The notes: a model not told the origin generated them from the sequence alone. Shown: positions 1 to 9,897, numbered from the stretch's first letter. The stretch is 20,455 bases of DNA from an uncultured Adlercreutzia sp. (GCF_958431955.1 NZ_CAUASN010000043.1:1-20455); one strand, 5' to 3'. Numbers and translations: made by a program.

Positions 1-1
1 G

Positions 2-346
2 GACTTCGACACCTTCAGCAAGTCGGACTTCCGTGCCGTGAAGGTGAAGGAGTGCATCGCCGTGCCGAAGAGCAAGAAGCTGCTGCAGTTCACGCTCGAC
101 GACGGCACGGGCGAAGACCGCACCATCTTGTCGGGCATCCACGCCTACTACGAGCCGGAGGAGCTGGTGGGCCGCACCCTCATCGCCATCACCAACCTGC
201 CGCCGCGCAAGATGATGGGCATTAACTCCTGCGGCATGATCATCAGCGCCGTGCACGAGGTGCCGGGCGAGGACGGTGAGCCGGAGGAGCGCCTGAACCT
301 GCTCATGGTGGATGACCGCATTCCTGCCGGCGCCAAGCTGTACTAG
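2..346 (+). CDS. metG: Methionyl-tRNA synthetase, C-terminal tRNA-binding domain (5' end outside window)
   Basis: The reading frame is already open at base 2 and ends at TAG 344-346, so only the last 114 residues are visible. They form an OB-fold tRNA-binding domain of the EMAP-II/Trbp111 type that closes many bacterial methionyl-tRNA synthetases. The visible signatures are DFRAVKVKEC at the start of the domain, YYEPEELVGR, then NLPPRKMMGINSCGM, and the ending IPAGAKLY. In the family this domain dimerises and raises affinity for tRNA. GTG at 38 is internal to the domain, so it is not the start. The catalytic part is not in the window; a stand-alone tRNA-binding protein with the same fold cannot be excluded. 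A strong hairpin terminator follows 25 bases after the stop. Confidence 0.72.
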   Translation, partial: DFDTFSKSDFRAVKVKECIAVPKSKKLLQFTLDDGTGEDRTILSGIHAYYEPEELVGRTLIAITNLPPRKMMGINSCGMIISAVHEVPGEDGEPEERLNLLMVDDRIPAGAKLY

Positions 347-371
347 GCGATCGGCTACCCACTTACTTATG

Positions 372-408
372 GATGGGCCCGCGCTGAGGAGCGCGGGCCC
401 ATCTGCTT
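372..408 (+). terminator. Hairpin terminator after the tRNA-synthetase gene
   Basis: A perfect 14-bp stem (372-385 with 390-403) closes a GAGG loop and is followed by a pyrimidine-rich TGCTTCT tail. The T-tract is broken, so termination may be less efficient than at the sister element. Both the stem and its upstream flank (CTTACTTA) are repeated after the adhesin gene at 5198-5239. It would also lie downstream of the possible minus-strand small ORF at 409-537. Confidence 0.7.
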
Positions 409-537
409 CTAGAAGTAGGCGTCGACGGCGCTGAGCGCTTGCTTCTCGGCGGCGGGAATTGCCTTTTCGGATAACAGTTTCCCCCGAATTGCACGGCAAG
501 GAGTATCATAGTCAACCGTTAGGAAACGGTTACCCAT
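409..537 (-). CDS. Possible 42-residue small protein
   Basis: On the minus strand an ATG (535-537) opens 42 codons ending in TAG (409-411). The codon just before the ATG is also TAG, so the frame is bounded on both sides. The peptide contains RFLTVDYDTPCRAIRGKLL and ends in ALSAVDAYF. Its balanced mix of charged, aliphatic and aromatic residues is more protein-like than the Arg/Pro-rich peptides typical of chance frames in this DNA. No ribosome binding site is visible before the ATG, and no family is recognised. It could be a real small gene, the decayed end of a lost longer gene, or chance. Its 5' end overlaps the repeats placed upstream of the adhesin. Confidence 0.3.
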   Translation of the reverse strand: MGNRFLTVDYDTPCRAIRGKLLSEKAIPAAEKQALSAVDAYF

Positions 538-554
538 CTATTTGGTAACGGTGA
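514..554. promoter_or_regulatory. Compound repeat upstream of the adhesin (candidate operator)
   Basis: Three relationships overlap here. AACCGTT (514-520) and AACGGTT (525-531) are a perfect inverted repeat with a 4-base spacer. GTTACC (529-534) and GGTAAC (544-549) are a perfect inverted repeat with a 9-base spacer. GGAAACGGTTA (522-532) and GGTAACGGTGA (544-554) are direct repeats exactly 22 bases apart, two helical turns. The array ends 15 bases before the preferred adhesin start codon. A site for a dimeric or tandem-binding regulator is inferred; no regulator is identified. Confidence 0.35.
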
Positions 555-569
555 TTCGGGGTGTTGAAT

Positions 570-3500
570 ATGGTACATGCCATGTACATGGTGCGCCGCC
601 ATGCTGCGGCAGCGCTCGGAGCTCTTCTGGCGGCTCTCGCCATTTCGCTCATGGGAGGGGGTCTCGCCTTCGCGGCAACGGGCCCGCAGCCGGGACAGCC
701 TGCCTATTATGAGGCCCGCTGGGACGAGTGCGTCGCGAAGTTCTCGTGGGCCGATACCGGCCTGCCCGAATGGGACGGCACCGCTGAACAGCCGACGGCA
801 GGCTCGGGAACGGTCGATGACCCCTATCGGGTGACGACGGCCGAGCAGTTCCGCTGGTGCCTTCAGAACCAGAAGAGCTGCCAGCTGCAAAACGATCTCG
901 ATCTGGGCGGCAAGAGCGGCAGGAATTGGGTGGGTCCCGATGTCAACAGCGCCTGGGTGCTCGACGGCAATGGGCATACGGTCTACAACTTGTACTCAAA
1001 GGCCACAGCGCGAACGGGCCTGATTGCCTCAACTGCCAATGAGGAGTTTATCCTCAAGAACATAACGGTGTCGAATGCCCAGATCAACAGTGCCAAGGCC
1101 TACGGTGCACCGCTTGTGGGCCAGTACGCCGCCGGCCAGGTACTCGGCTGTGGTGTCGAGGAGGCGCTGGTGTGGCAGGACAATGCGAAGGGAGGCTCCT
1201 GGGCGGTTATGGCTGGGGCCATCGGCTTTGGCGGCTACAATGCCGCTCAGGGCGGTTTGAACCTAGCAGCGGGCAAGAAGATCGTCAGAGATACCTATGC
1301 CGATGGTGTTCATGTGTACGGCGGTGCGTGCAGCGCGGGTTTCATCGAAGCCCCCTACATCAATACCCTTATTGAAAACTGCTACGCCATCAATGGAACG
1401 CTTATTGTGCCGGCAGGCCATTCGGGCGGTTTTTCCTCCTGCGATACAGGCCCGAACGTATATCGCAACTGCTTTACCAATATCGACGTGTACGGCAATA
1501 ACCAGACGGGCGTGTTCCAAGGTGTGACCCATGGCGGTTCCCATGTTTTCGAGAACTGCTATGCGGCTGGCAAGATCGAGGGAACTGACACCATCGGTGG
1601 CTTTATTGGCAAGTGGGATTCCTCCTCGGGAGGGTCGGCGACGACCACCTTCACTAACTGCTATTCCACATCTATGGTGGGCATGGCCTCCGGAGGCCAG
1701 AATATGGGCGGCTTTGCGGGTTTAGGCGCCGGTATGTCCTTCACCAACTGCTATGCTGCCGGCGAGGTTGGCACGTTGCGCTCCGACGAGGACGGCACTC
1801 CGCTCGACGAGAACGGGAATCGCCTTACCAACAAGAGGGTCACGGGTTTTGCCGGCGACGACAGCGGCACGCTCGTGAACTGCTACTACGACAAGCAGAC
1901 CACGGCCATGTGCGACCTGGGTGCCGTGGCCGGGAAGGTGGGGGGCCTGCTCACCCGCGAGCTCATTGCAGGCGACGGCCTGAAGGGCCTGACGGACGCC
2001 GACGGCGACTCCGTTTGGGTCACCTCGACCGGCGGCTATCCGGAGCTGCGGGTCTTCGTGGAATCGGAGGACGCATCGGTGCGCGCCTCGTCGGTGGCCT
2101 CCACGAGCACGGTGCACCTCTACGCCTCCGAGGACGGGTCGGCCTACGACACCGTGCGCCGCATCCGCTACACCTTCCCGCTCACCAACAACGCCAACTC
2201 CGGCAAGGGCGGCTACAGCATCGCCTGGGCCAACTACGTGGGCGAGGATCCCGAAAACCCCCTCTATCCCAACATCAGCCCCATTCTCGACGGCGACATC
2301 CCCATCGTCTCGCTGTCCGACGTGGGCACCTCCGACAACGTCTCCTCGGTAGCCCCGGGCATCGGCTGGCTCCAGGTAAACGCCACCGAAAAGTCGAGCG
2401 GGGTAGTGGGCATGCGGCGCTTGCGCCTCGTCCCCACCACCGCCATCGCCATGGCGTCCTTCGGCGCCTCTGGCCTCGATAGCGGAGATGTGGTCACCTC
2501 GCTGCCCAGCGTGAACCTGGATGGCATGAAGGTGCCCGACAACCAGTCCATCCTCTACGATCACCGCGACACCATCAACTTCGTGACCACCACCTCCACG
2601 GCCCTCAACAGCTTCCTGCTCGACGAGAGCAACGACAGCAAGGAAGACAAGCTGGAGAAGTACAAGATCACCTCCGTCGACTTCCCGAAGGATGCGCAGT
2701 CCACCATCAACGGGGACGGCACGCTCTCCTACGACTTGGGCGACACCATGAACGACGACAAGCTGAACGTCGTTCTGTACAAGCAGAACGACCAGGGCGA
2801 GTTCGAGCCGATTCCCTGGACCGACGACTTGGAGGCGATGCTCTCCGGCGGCCGCACCGCCAAGCCCGAGGACTGCGGGGTGTACCAGCTCGGCTACGAG
2901 TGGGTGAATGAGGACGGTTCGGTGCTGAAGGCCCAGGGGTCGAAGGTCGTCACCATCGGCGAGGCGGCCTACGTGGTGTACCACTGGAACGACGGCGTGC
3001 ACGTGGACGAGGCCGAGGAAAGCGACTTGTACGAGGTGTACCAGGTGGATCCGGGATGCTACCTCGTGGGCGCCTCGGTGGGCGGGAAGCTGCCCGGCGT
3101 ACCCGACCGCGAGGGCTACGACGAGCGCTATTGGGCGACGGCGCCCGAGGGTGATTTCGGCGTCGTGGCCAAGGCGGCCGCCCGCCTGGCTTCGGCCGAT
3201 GCGGACATCATGCCCCTGGCGGCTCCGGGCAACCAGTTCACGGGCGAGACCTCGCTCCATGCGGGGCGCAACGACGTGTACGCGGTCTGGATCGCCAACA
3301 AGCACAGCTTCACCGTGCGCGACGACGAGGGCAACCCGGTGGCAACTGAGCCCGACGTGCCCTACGACGAGCCGGTGCTCGATGTGCTCGATAAGCTGGG
3401 CGCGACCGACAAGATCGACGATCCCGACGGCATCGTCGGCTGGACGTTCACACCGGGCGGCTCGGTGGCCGAGGTGACTCCGGAGACCACGATGCCCGAT

Positions 3501-5174
3501 GAGGACGTGTCGCTCTATCCCGTGCGCGCGGCGAAGCCCGCCACTTCCAAGACGGTGCAGAACCTCACGCATCTGACGGGCGAGAACAACGTGGGCGACC
3601 GCCTCTCCTATACGATCGAGGCGGCGAACCAGGGCCCGGCGAATTCCAGCTGGCGCGACGTGGCGATAACCGACGCGCTGCCCGCCGGCATCACCTTCGT
3701 GCCGGGCACCTTGAAGCTGGTGGCCCCCGATGGCTCCTCGACGCCGGTTTCCGATGCCGAGGGCTTCGATGCCGCTACGGGCACCCTGTCCTGCACCGTC
3801 CCGGCTATCAAGGGTGGCGAGACGTACCGCCTGACCTTCGAGGCGACGATCAACTCGAAGGCCATCGATGCGGCCGATACCGAGGAGGGCGCGTCCAACC
3901 GCGACATCGGCAATGTGGCCGTGGCGTCGGGCAAGAATTCCAACGGAGCCGCCATGGATCCGAAGACGACCGATCCGGCCACGCCCAATCCGCGTCCCGA
4001 CGGCGACGGCACGGCGAGCGACAGGCCGGGAAGCTGGCCGGTCACCCCCTTCGATCCGAAGCCCTCGGTGGAGAAGGACGTGGTCAACGTGACCGACCCC
4101 GATGCTCCCGTGCAGGTGGGGGACACGCTGAAGGTCACGGTGACCATTGCCAACACCGAGCCCGATTCGGTGTGGGGCGATGTGACGGTGACCGATAAGG
4201 TGCCCGACGGGGTGACGGTGGTGCCCGGCTCCATTATGGTGGTGCATCCCGATGGCAGCACGACGCCGCTGCCCGATGACGCCTACAACCCCGAGACGGG
4301 CGAGATCACCTTCAGGCCCGGCTCCATCGGCGGCGGGGAGGTGTACCAACTCGTCTACGAGGAGCTGGTGGGCGAGGGCGCTCATGGCGGGGATATCGGG
4401 TCGACCGCTACCGCCGAGGGCGACACGCCCCATGGCGACGAGGCGAACGCCACGTCCGGAGAGCCGACCTATCCCACGGTCTCGGATGGCGACAAGAACG
4501 TGTACTGGGGCGATCCCGAGCGCTCGGTGGTGAAGACTGCGAAGAACCTCACGCGCGGCACCGACGAGCAGACCCGGGCGGGCGACCGCGTCCACTACGA
4601 CGTGACGGTGGCGAACCCGAAGGCGGGGTCTCTCTGGACGGACGTGGTGGTCTACGACCAGCTGCCCGAGGGGGTTGTGCCCGATCTGGCCACGCTGAAG
4701 CTCGTGGGGGCCGACGGGGCGGAGATTTCCGTCGCCAAGGATGCCTACGATGCCTCGACGCGTACCATTGCCGTGTACGCGGGCAGTTTGGCGGCCGGCC
4801 AGCAGGCAGTGCTCTCCTTTGACGCGGTGGTCGCAGAGAACGCCGCGGGGGCCGATATCGGCAACGTGGGCGCTGCCCACGGAGGCACCGAGGTTCCCGG
4901 CAACGAGTGGATCGAGGGAGGCCCGTACCGCGAGGGCGACCCGTACCATCCCGGGCGCGTGGTCATTCCCGACGGGGCCACCCGCACCGACCCGGTGTAC
5001 CCGCACCCCGACGATGCGCGCGACGGGGTTCTGGCAGCCGACGGCACGAAGGTGACGCGCCTGGCCGCCACCGGCGACACCTCGGCGGCTGTCGTGCTCG
5101 CCGCGGTCGCGGCCATGGCCGCGCTGGCGGCTGCTGCGGCTGGAGCGGTGCTGACGGCTCGCCGCCGGCGCTAG
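570..5174 (+). CDS. Large sortase-anchored surface protein with GLUG and DUF11 repeats (adhesin-like)
   Basis: This encodes a 1534-residue secreted protein. A signal peptide begins with VRRHAAAALGALLAALA and is probably cut after AFA near residue 35. Residues about 80-490 carry repeated units with NCYAAG-type cores and GGF(I/A)G turns, typical of the GLUG motif and a right-handed beta-helix. Three DUF11-type beta-sandwich repeats follow near 993-1112, 1165-1277 and 1316-1430; each has a VGD/AGDR opening and a D-LP-G-V core. The C-terminus has LAATGD (1498-1503), an Ala-rich membrane helix and RRRR, a sortase signal with Ala in place of Pro. Adhesion to host or other cells is inferred. The start is uncertain: GTG 561 and ATGs at 570, 582 and 588 are in frame. 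ATG 570 has GGGG at 558-561 with good spacing. The first third is clearly less GC-rich than the rest. Confidence 0.85.
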   Translation: MVHAMYMVRRHAAAALGALLAALAISLMGGGLAFAATGPQPGQPAYYEARWDECVAKFSWADTGLPEWDGTAEQPTAGSGTVDDPYRVTTAEQFRWCLQNQKSCQLQNDLDLGGKSGRNWVGPDVNSAWVLDGNGHTVYNLYSKATARTGLIASTANEEFILKNITVSNAQINSAKAYGAPLVGQYAAGQVLGCGVEEALVWQDNAKGGSWAVMAGAIGFGGYNAAQGGLNLAAGKKIVRDTYADGVHVYGGACSAGFIEAPYINTLIENCYAINGTLIVPAGHSGGFSSCDTGPNVYRNCFTNIDVYGNNQTGVFQGVTHGGSHVFENCYAAGKIEGTDTIGGFIGKWDSSSGGSATTTFTNCYSTSMVGMASGGQNMGGFAGLGAGMSFTNCYAAGEVGTLRSDEDGTPLDENGNRLTNKRVTGFAGDDSGTLVNCYYDKQTTAMCDLGAVAGKVGGLLTRELIAGDGLKGLTDADGDSVWVTSTGGYPELRVFVESEDASVRASSVASTSTVHLYASEDGSAYDTVRRIRYTFPLTNNANSGKGGYSIAWANYVGEDPENPLYPNISPILDGDIPIVSLSDVGTSDNVSSVAPGIGWLQVNATEKSSGVVGMRRLRLVPTTAIAMASFGASGLDSGDVVTSLPSVNLDGMKVPDNQSILYDHRDTINFVTTTSTALNSFLLDESNDSKEDKLEKYKITSVDFPKDAQSTINGDGTLSYDLGDTMNDDKLNVVLYKQNDQGEFEPIPWTDDLEAMLSGGRTAKPEDCGVYQLGYEWVNEDGSVLKAQGSKVVTIGEAAYVVYHWNDGVHVDEAEESDLYEVYQVDPGCYLVGASVGGKLPGVPDREGYDERYWATAPEGDFGVVAKAAARLASADADIMPLAAPGNQFTGETSLHAGRNDVYAVWIANKHSFTVRDDEGNPVATEPDVPYDEPVLDVLDKLGATDKIDDPDGIVGWTFTPGGSVAEVTPETTMPDEDVSLYPVRAAKPATSKTVQNLTHLTGENNVGDRLSYTIEAANQGPANSSWRDVAITDALPAGITFVPGTLKLVAPDGSSTPVSDAEGFDAATGTLSCTVPAIKGGETYRLTFEATINSKAIDAADTEEGASNRDIGNVAVASGKNSNGAAMDPKTTDPATPNPRPDGDGTASDRPGSWPVTPFDPKPSVEKDVVNVTDPDAPVQVGDTLKVTVTIANTEPDSVWGDVTVTDKVPDGVTVVPGSIMVVHPDGSTTPLPDDAYNPETGEITFRPGSIGGGEVYQLVYEELVGEGAHGGDIGSTATAEGDTPHGDEANATSGEPTYPTVSDGDKNVYWGDPERSVVKTAKNLTRGTDEQTRAGDRVHYDVTVANPKAGSLWTDVVVYDQLPEGVVPDLATLKLVGADGAEISVAKDAYDASTRTIAVYAGSLAAGQQAVLSFDAVVAENAAGADIGNVGAAHGGTEVPGNEWIEGGPYREGDPYHPGRVVIPDGATRTDPVYPHPDDARDGVLAADGTKVTRLAATGDTSAAVVLAAVAAMAALAAAAAGAVLTARRRR
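573..587. repeat. Perfect palindrome over the adhesin start codons
   Basis: GTACATG (573-579) and CATGTAC (581-587) are a perfect inverted repeat around a single central C. It sits among the alternative ATG codons at 570, 582 and 588. The one-base centre is too tight for an RNA hairpin, so a protein-binding site is more plausible than a structured mRNA. Chance remains possible. Confidence 0.4.
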
Positions 5175-5197
5175 GGCGAACAGTTACCAACTTACTT

Positions 5198-5239
5198 ACG
5201 GATGGGCCCGCATCGAGAGGTGCGGGCCCATCCGTTTTT
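5198..5239 (+). terminator. Rho-independent terminator after the adhesin
   Basis: A perfect 15-bp stem (5198-5212 with 5221-5235) closes an 8-base loop and runs into five T residues (5235-5239). This is the stronger member of a pair: the flank and stem core match the element at 372-408, and both modules begin directly at the preceding stop codon. Confidence 0.88.
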
Positions 5240-5292
5240 AGAATGAGAAGGTAACCTGCACGAAGCGCGAGGGGCGAGAGGAGGTCTAACCG

Positions 5293-6426
5293 ATGGCAGA
5301 ACCCGAGAGACGCACCGACGCCGAGCGCGGGAAGGGGCAGTCGGCTGACACCTCCGAGGAGCGCGCGCCCGACGCCTCCGCGGGCCACCCGACCGCCCAT
5401 CGCAGCCCACTCAGCCGCCCCGACGCCTCCGAGCGCCGCAAGGGACGCGCGCGCCGTCGCGAGCGCACGCGCCGCGAGGAGCTGCGCCTGAAGCTGGGCG
5501 ATTCATCCCAGTTCAAGCGCGAGACCTTCTACGCCTTGGAGAACCTGAAGCGGGCGAATTGGCCGGCGCGCATCGTGGGCGGCGCCCTGTTCGTGCTCAT
5601 CGTGCTGAACGCCGTGGTGGTGTTCGTCTCCGCCCAGCCGGGGCTCGACCCGGTCGCTTCGAACGTCATCCAGGCCTTCTACAAGTTCTCGACCGTCTGC
5701 TTCTTCGTGGAGTACCTCGGCCGCTTATGGGTCGCCGACCTGGCCTACGGCGACTGCACGCCGGCGCAGGCGCGGCTGCGTTATGCAGTGTCGGCCTGGG
5801 GCATCATCGACTTTCTGTCCTTCGCGCCGAACATGGTGGCGTGGTTCGTGCCGATGACGGCAGCCGTGGTGCAGATCATGGCCGTGGTGCGCCTCGTGCG
5901 CCTCGTGAAGATCTCGCGCTACATGCGAGGCCTGCGCACTATCGGCCGGGTGGTCGCGAAGCACTACCGCGAGATTGCCGCCGCCTTCTTCGTCATCGCC
6001 ATGCTCGTGGTGGTCTCAAGCGTGGTCATGTACCAGATCGAGCACCCGGCTCAGCCCGACAAGTTCAACAACCTCCTATCGGGGGTCTATTGGGCTGTGA
6101 CCACCGTCACCGGCACCGGCTACGGCGACTTGGTGCCCATCACGCCGGCCGGCCGCATCGTGGGCTCCATCATCATGATCCTCTCGGTGGCGCTCGTGGC
6201 CATTCCGGGCGGCATCTTCTCAGCCGGCTTCGTGGCCGAGTTCCAGAACGCGAACCTGCGCAAGATCGAGCGCGACGTGCGCCGCGAGGACGCTCGCCAG
6301 GACGACCGCGACGAGGAGGAGCAGGCCGCGGCGAAGCAGGCGCGGGAGGATCAGCCTGCGGAAGAGCGCGGCCAGGATGACGCTGCGTTGCAGGGGGCCG
6401 CCCCCACACAACGTGACCACAAATAG
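5293..6426 (+). CDS. Voltage-gated potassium channel, six-transmembrane type
   Basis: The 377-residue protein has a disordered Arg/Glu-rich N-terminus (about 1-75), S1 near 95-115, S2 near 129-148, S3 near 170-187, an S4 with periodic basic residues (RLVRLVKISRYMRGLR, about 200-215), S5 near 227-248, a pore loop, and S6 near 288-310 with a Pro-Gly hinge (IPGG). It ends in a charged, probably coiled tail. The fold and pore place it among bacterial Kv-type channels that pass K+ across the cytoplasmic membrane. The filter is odd: residues 273-279 read TGTGYGD, where the family normally has T-V-G-Y-G, so the first filter Thr is Gly and the Val is Thr. The start ATG has GAGGAGGT at 5278-5285. The gene stands alone between the adhesin terminator and the clpC promoter. 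Confidence 0.88.
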   Translation: MAEPERRTDAERGKGQSADTSEERAPDASAGHPTAHRSPLSRPDASERRKGRARRRERTRREELRLKLGDSSQFKRETFYALENLKRANWPARIVGGALFVLIVLNAVVVFVSAQPGLDPVASNVIQAFYKFSTVCFFVEYLGRLWVADLAYGDCTPAQARLRYAVSAWGIIDFLSFAPNMVAWFVPMTAAVVQIMAVVRLVRLVKISRYMRGLRTIGRVVAKHYREIAAAFFVIAMLVVVSSVVMYQIEHPAQPDKFNNLLSGVYWAVTTVTGTGYGDLVPITPAGRIVGSIIMILSVALVAIPGGIFSAGFVAEFQNANLRKIERDVRREDARQDDRDEEEQAAAKQAREDQPAEERGQDDAALQGAAPTQRDHK

Positions 6427-6430
6427 GGCC

Positions 6431-6485
6431 TTCCCGAGCACGGGATTTAGCAATTCGGGCGCGTGAGTGCTAAACTGCTCGGGAA
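6431..6485. repeat. 10-bp inverted repeat enclosing the CIRCE element
   Basis: TTCCCGAGCA (6431-6440) and TGCTCGGGAA (6476-6485) are perfect reverse complements. They bracket the CIRCE operator almost symmetrically, with 6 bases on the left and 2 on the right. There is no T-run after the right arm, so this is not an obvious terminator for the channel gene. The left arm can also fold locally (CCCG AGCA CGGG). Confidence 0.55.
6447..6473. promoter_or_regulatory. CIRCE operator (HrcA binding site) upstream of clpC
   Basis: The sequence is TTAGCAATT, a 9-base spacer, then GAGTGCTAA. The known CIRCE consensus is TTAGCACTC-N9-GAGTGCTAA: the right arm matches 9 of 9, the left arm 7 of 9, and the spacing is exact. 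HrcA represses heat-shock genes through this element. Its position 90 bases before clpC, abutting the likely -10 region, implies heat- or misfolding-responsive repression. hrcA is not in the window. Confidence 0.85.
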
Positions 6486-6486
6486 C

Positions 6487-6492
6487 TATATT
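6487..6492 (+). promoter_or_regulatory. Probable -10 element of the clpC promoter
   Basis: TATATT lies 14 bases downstream of the CIRCE right arm, in an otherwise GC-rich stretch. The expected -35 position, about 17 bases upstream, falls inside the CIRCE right arm (TGAGTG) and does not match the consensus. HrcA on its operator would therefore cover the -35 region. Confidence 0.45.
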
Positions 6493-6562
6493 CCGTGCCC
6501 GGCGTGTTGGAAAACGAGAGAGAAGCATCTGAGGCGGGCACCAACCAAGGAACGAGGAAGCC

Positions 6563-9145
<2,583 letters not shown>

Positions 9146-9194
9146 CCCGCAGACGCGGGCCTTACAAGGCCGCGGCATCGGACAAGCACCTACG

Positions 9195-9222
9195 AGAGAA
9201 GGCCCCGCGGGGCCTTCTCTTT
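9195..9222 (+). terminator. Terminator after clpC
   Basis: A perfect 12-bp stem (9195-9206 with 9209-9220) has the core AAGGCCCC/GGGGCCTT and ends in TCTCTTT. Two smaller hairpins come first, directly after the stop codon: GCCCGC-AGAC-GCGGGC (9145-9160) and GGCC-TTACAA-GGCC (9158-9171). Confidence 0.8.
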
Positions 9223-9447
9223 ATGCCAGAATGCCGACGATCGTGGGGTCTTTGCGAGGCTGTGCGGCACCGTGTGTCAGCTGCAACCCCGGGGTTCAAA
9301 CTGCTCAACGTATCGAGACTTCCTTAGCTCAAGGGAAGAGTCCATGATGGGGTGCGGACAACTGCACCCACTTCCGAGTGCAGCACGGCGGTGCGCGCGC
9401 CTTCGAGGGCCTGATACCGCGCTATCTACGAGAAATGAGGTACTGAC
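9223..9447 (+). other. Leader region of the flavodoxin gene with several inverted repeats
   Basis: No convincing gene lies in these 225 bases. An imperfect dyad (GACTTCC at 9317-9323 against GGGAAGAGTC at 9333-9342, centre AGCT) resembles the symmetric spacer of MerR-family promoters, but no good -35/-10 pair flanks it. Downstream, GGGTGC (9350-9355) can pair with GCACCC (9364-9369). Alternatively CTGCAC (9362-9367) can pair with GTGCAG (9378-9383). The two hairpins share bases and exclude each other. A regulatory leader is possible but unproven. Confidence 0.3.
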
Positions 9448-9897
9448 ATGAGCATTTTGTTCATCAACGGCGGCGAGAAGGACGGCAACACCGCCCGCAT
9501 GGGGCGCGAGCTCATCGGCGAGCGCGATTACGTCGAGATCGACCTTGCGGATACCAAGGTGTACGACTACGGCCAGGTTTTCGACGATGACGACCAGTTC
9601 GACGAGGTTATCGAGGCAGTGCGTGCTGCTGACACCATCGTCATGGGTTCACCGGTCTACTGGCACAACCTTTCGGGCATGATGCGCAACCTGCTCGACC
9701 GCTTCTACGGCCCCGTGCCCGAAAAGAGCCTGAGCGGCCGTCGGCTCTTCTTCATCTTCCAGGGTGCCGCTCCCACACCGGACATGCTGAAATGGGGCGA
9801 GTACACCATGAACCGCTTCGCGAACCTGTACGGTATGGAATACATGGGCATGGCGACCAGCGATGCCGAGGCGCGCAAAATGGGGGAGCGTCTGTAG
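9448..9897 (+). CDS. Flavodoxin-like / NADPH-dependent FMN reductase family protein
   Basis: The 149-residue protein has the short flavodoxin fold. ILFINGGEKDGNTARMG (3-19) is the strand plus phosphate-binding loop (GxxxGNT type) that holds FMN. IVMGSPVYWHNLSGMMRNLLDR is the second flavin loop and helix seen in NAD(P)H oxidoreductases and iron-sulfur flavoproteins. No ferredoxin-type cysteines are present, so this is a simple flavoprotein reductase. The electron partner and substrate are unknown. A GAGG-type ribosome site precedes ATG 9448. The stop codon TAG (9895-9897) shares its G with the GTG start of the next gene, so the two are probably translated in a coupled way. Confidence 0.85.
   Translation: MSILFINGGEKDGNTARMGRELIGERDYVEIDLADTKVYDYGQVFDDDDQFDEVIEAVRAADTIVMGSPVYWHNLSGMMRNLLDRFYGPVPEKSLSGRRLFFIFQGAAPTPDMLKWGEYTMNRFANLYGMEYMGMATSDAEARKMGERL

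Noticed and set aside
1722..5006. 1094-codon open frame antisense to the adhesin
   Set aside because: Very long antisense frames arise from the strong GC codon bias of the real gene. The translation is His/Arg/Gly/Val-rich with no domain, and the sense strand has signal peptide, repeats and sorting signal.
9270..9310. tRNA T-arm-like GGTTCAAAC
   Set aside because: No acceptor stem, D-arm or anticodon arm can be built around it.
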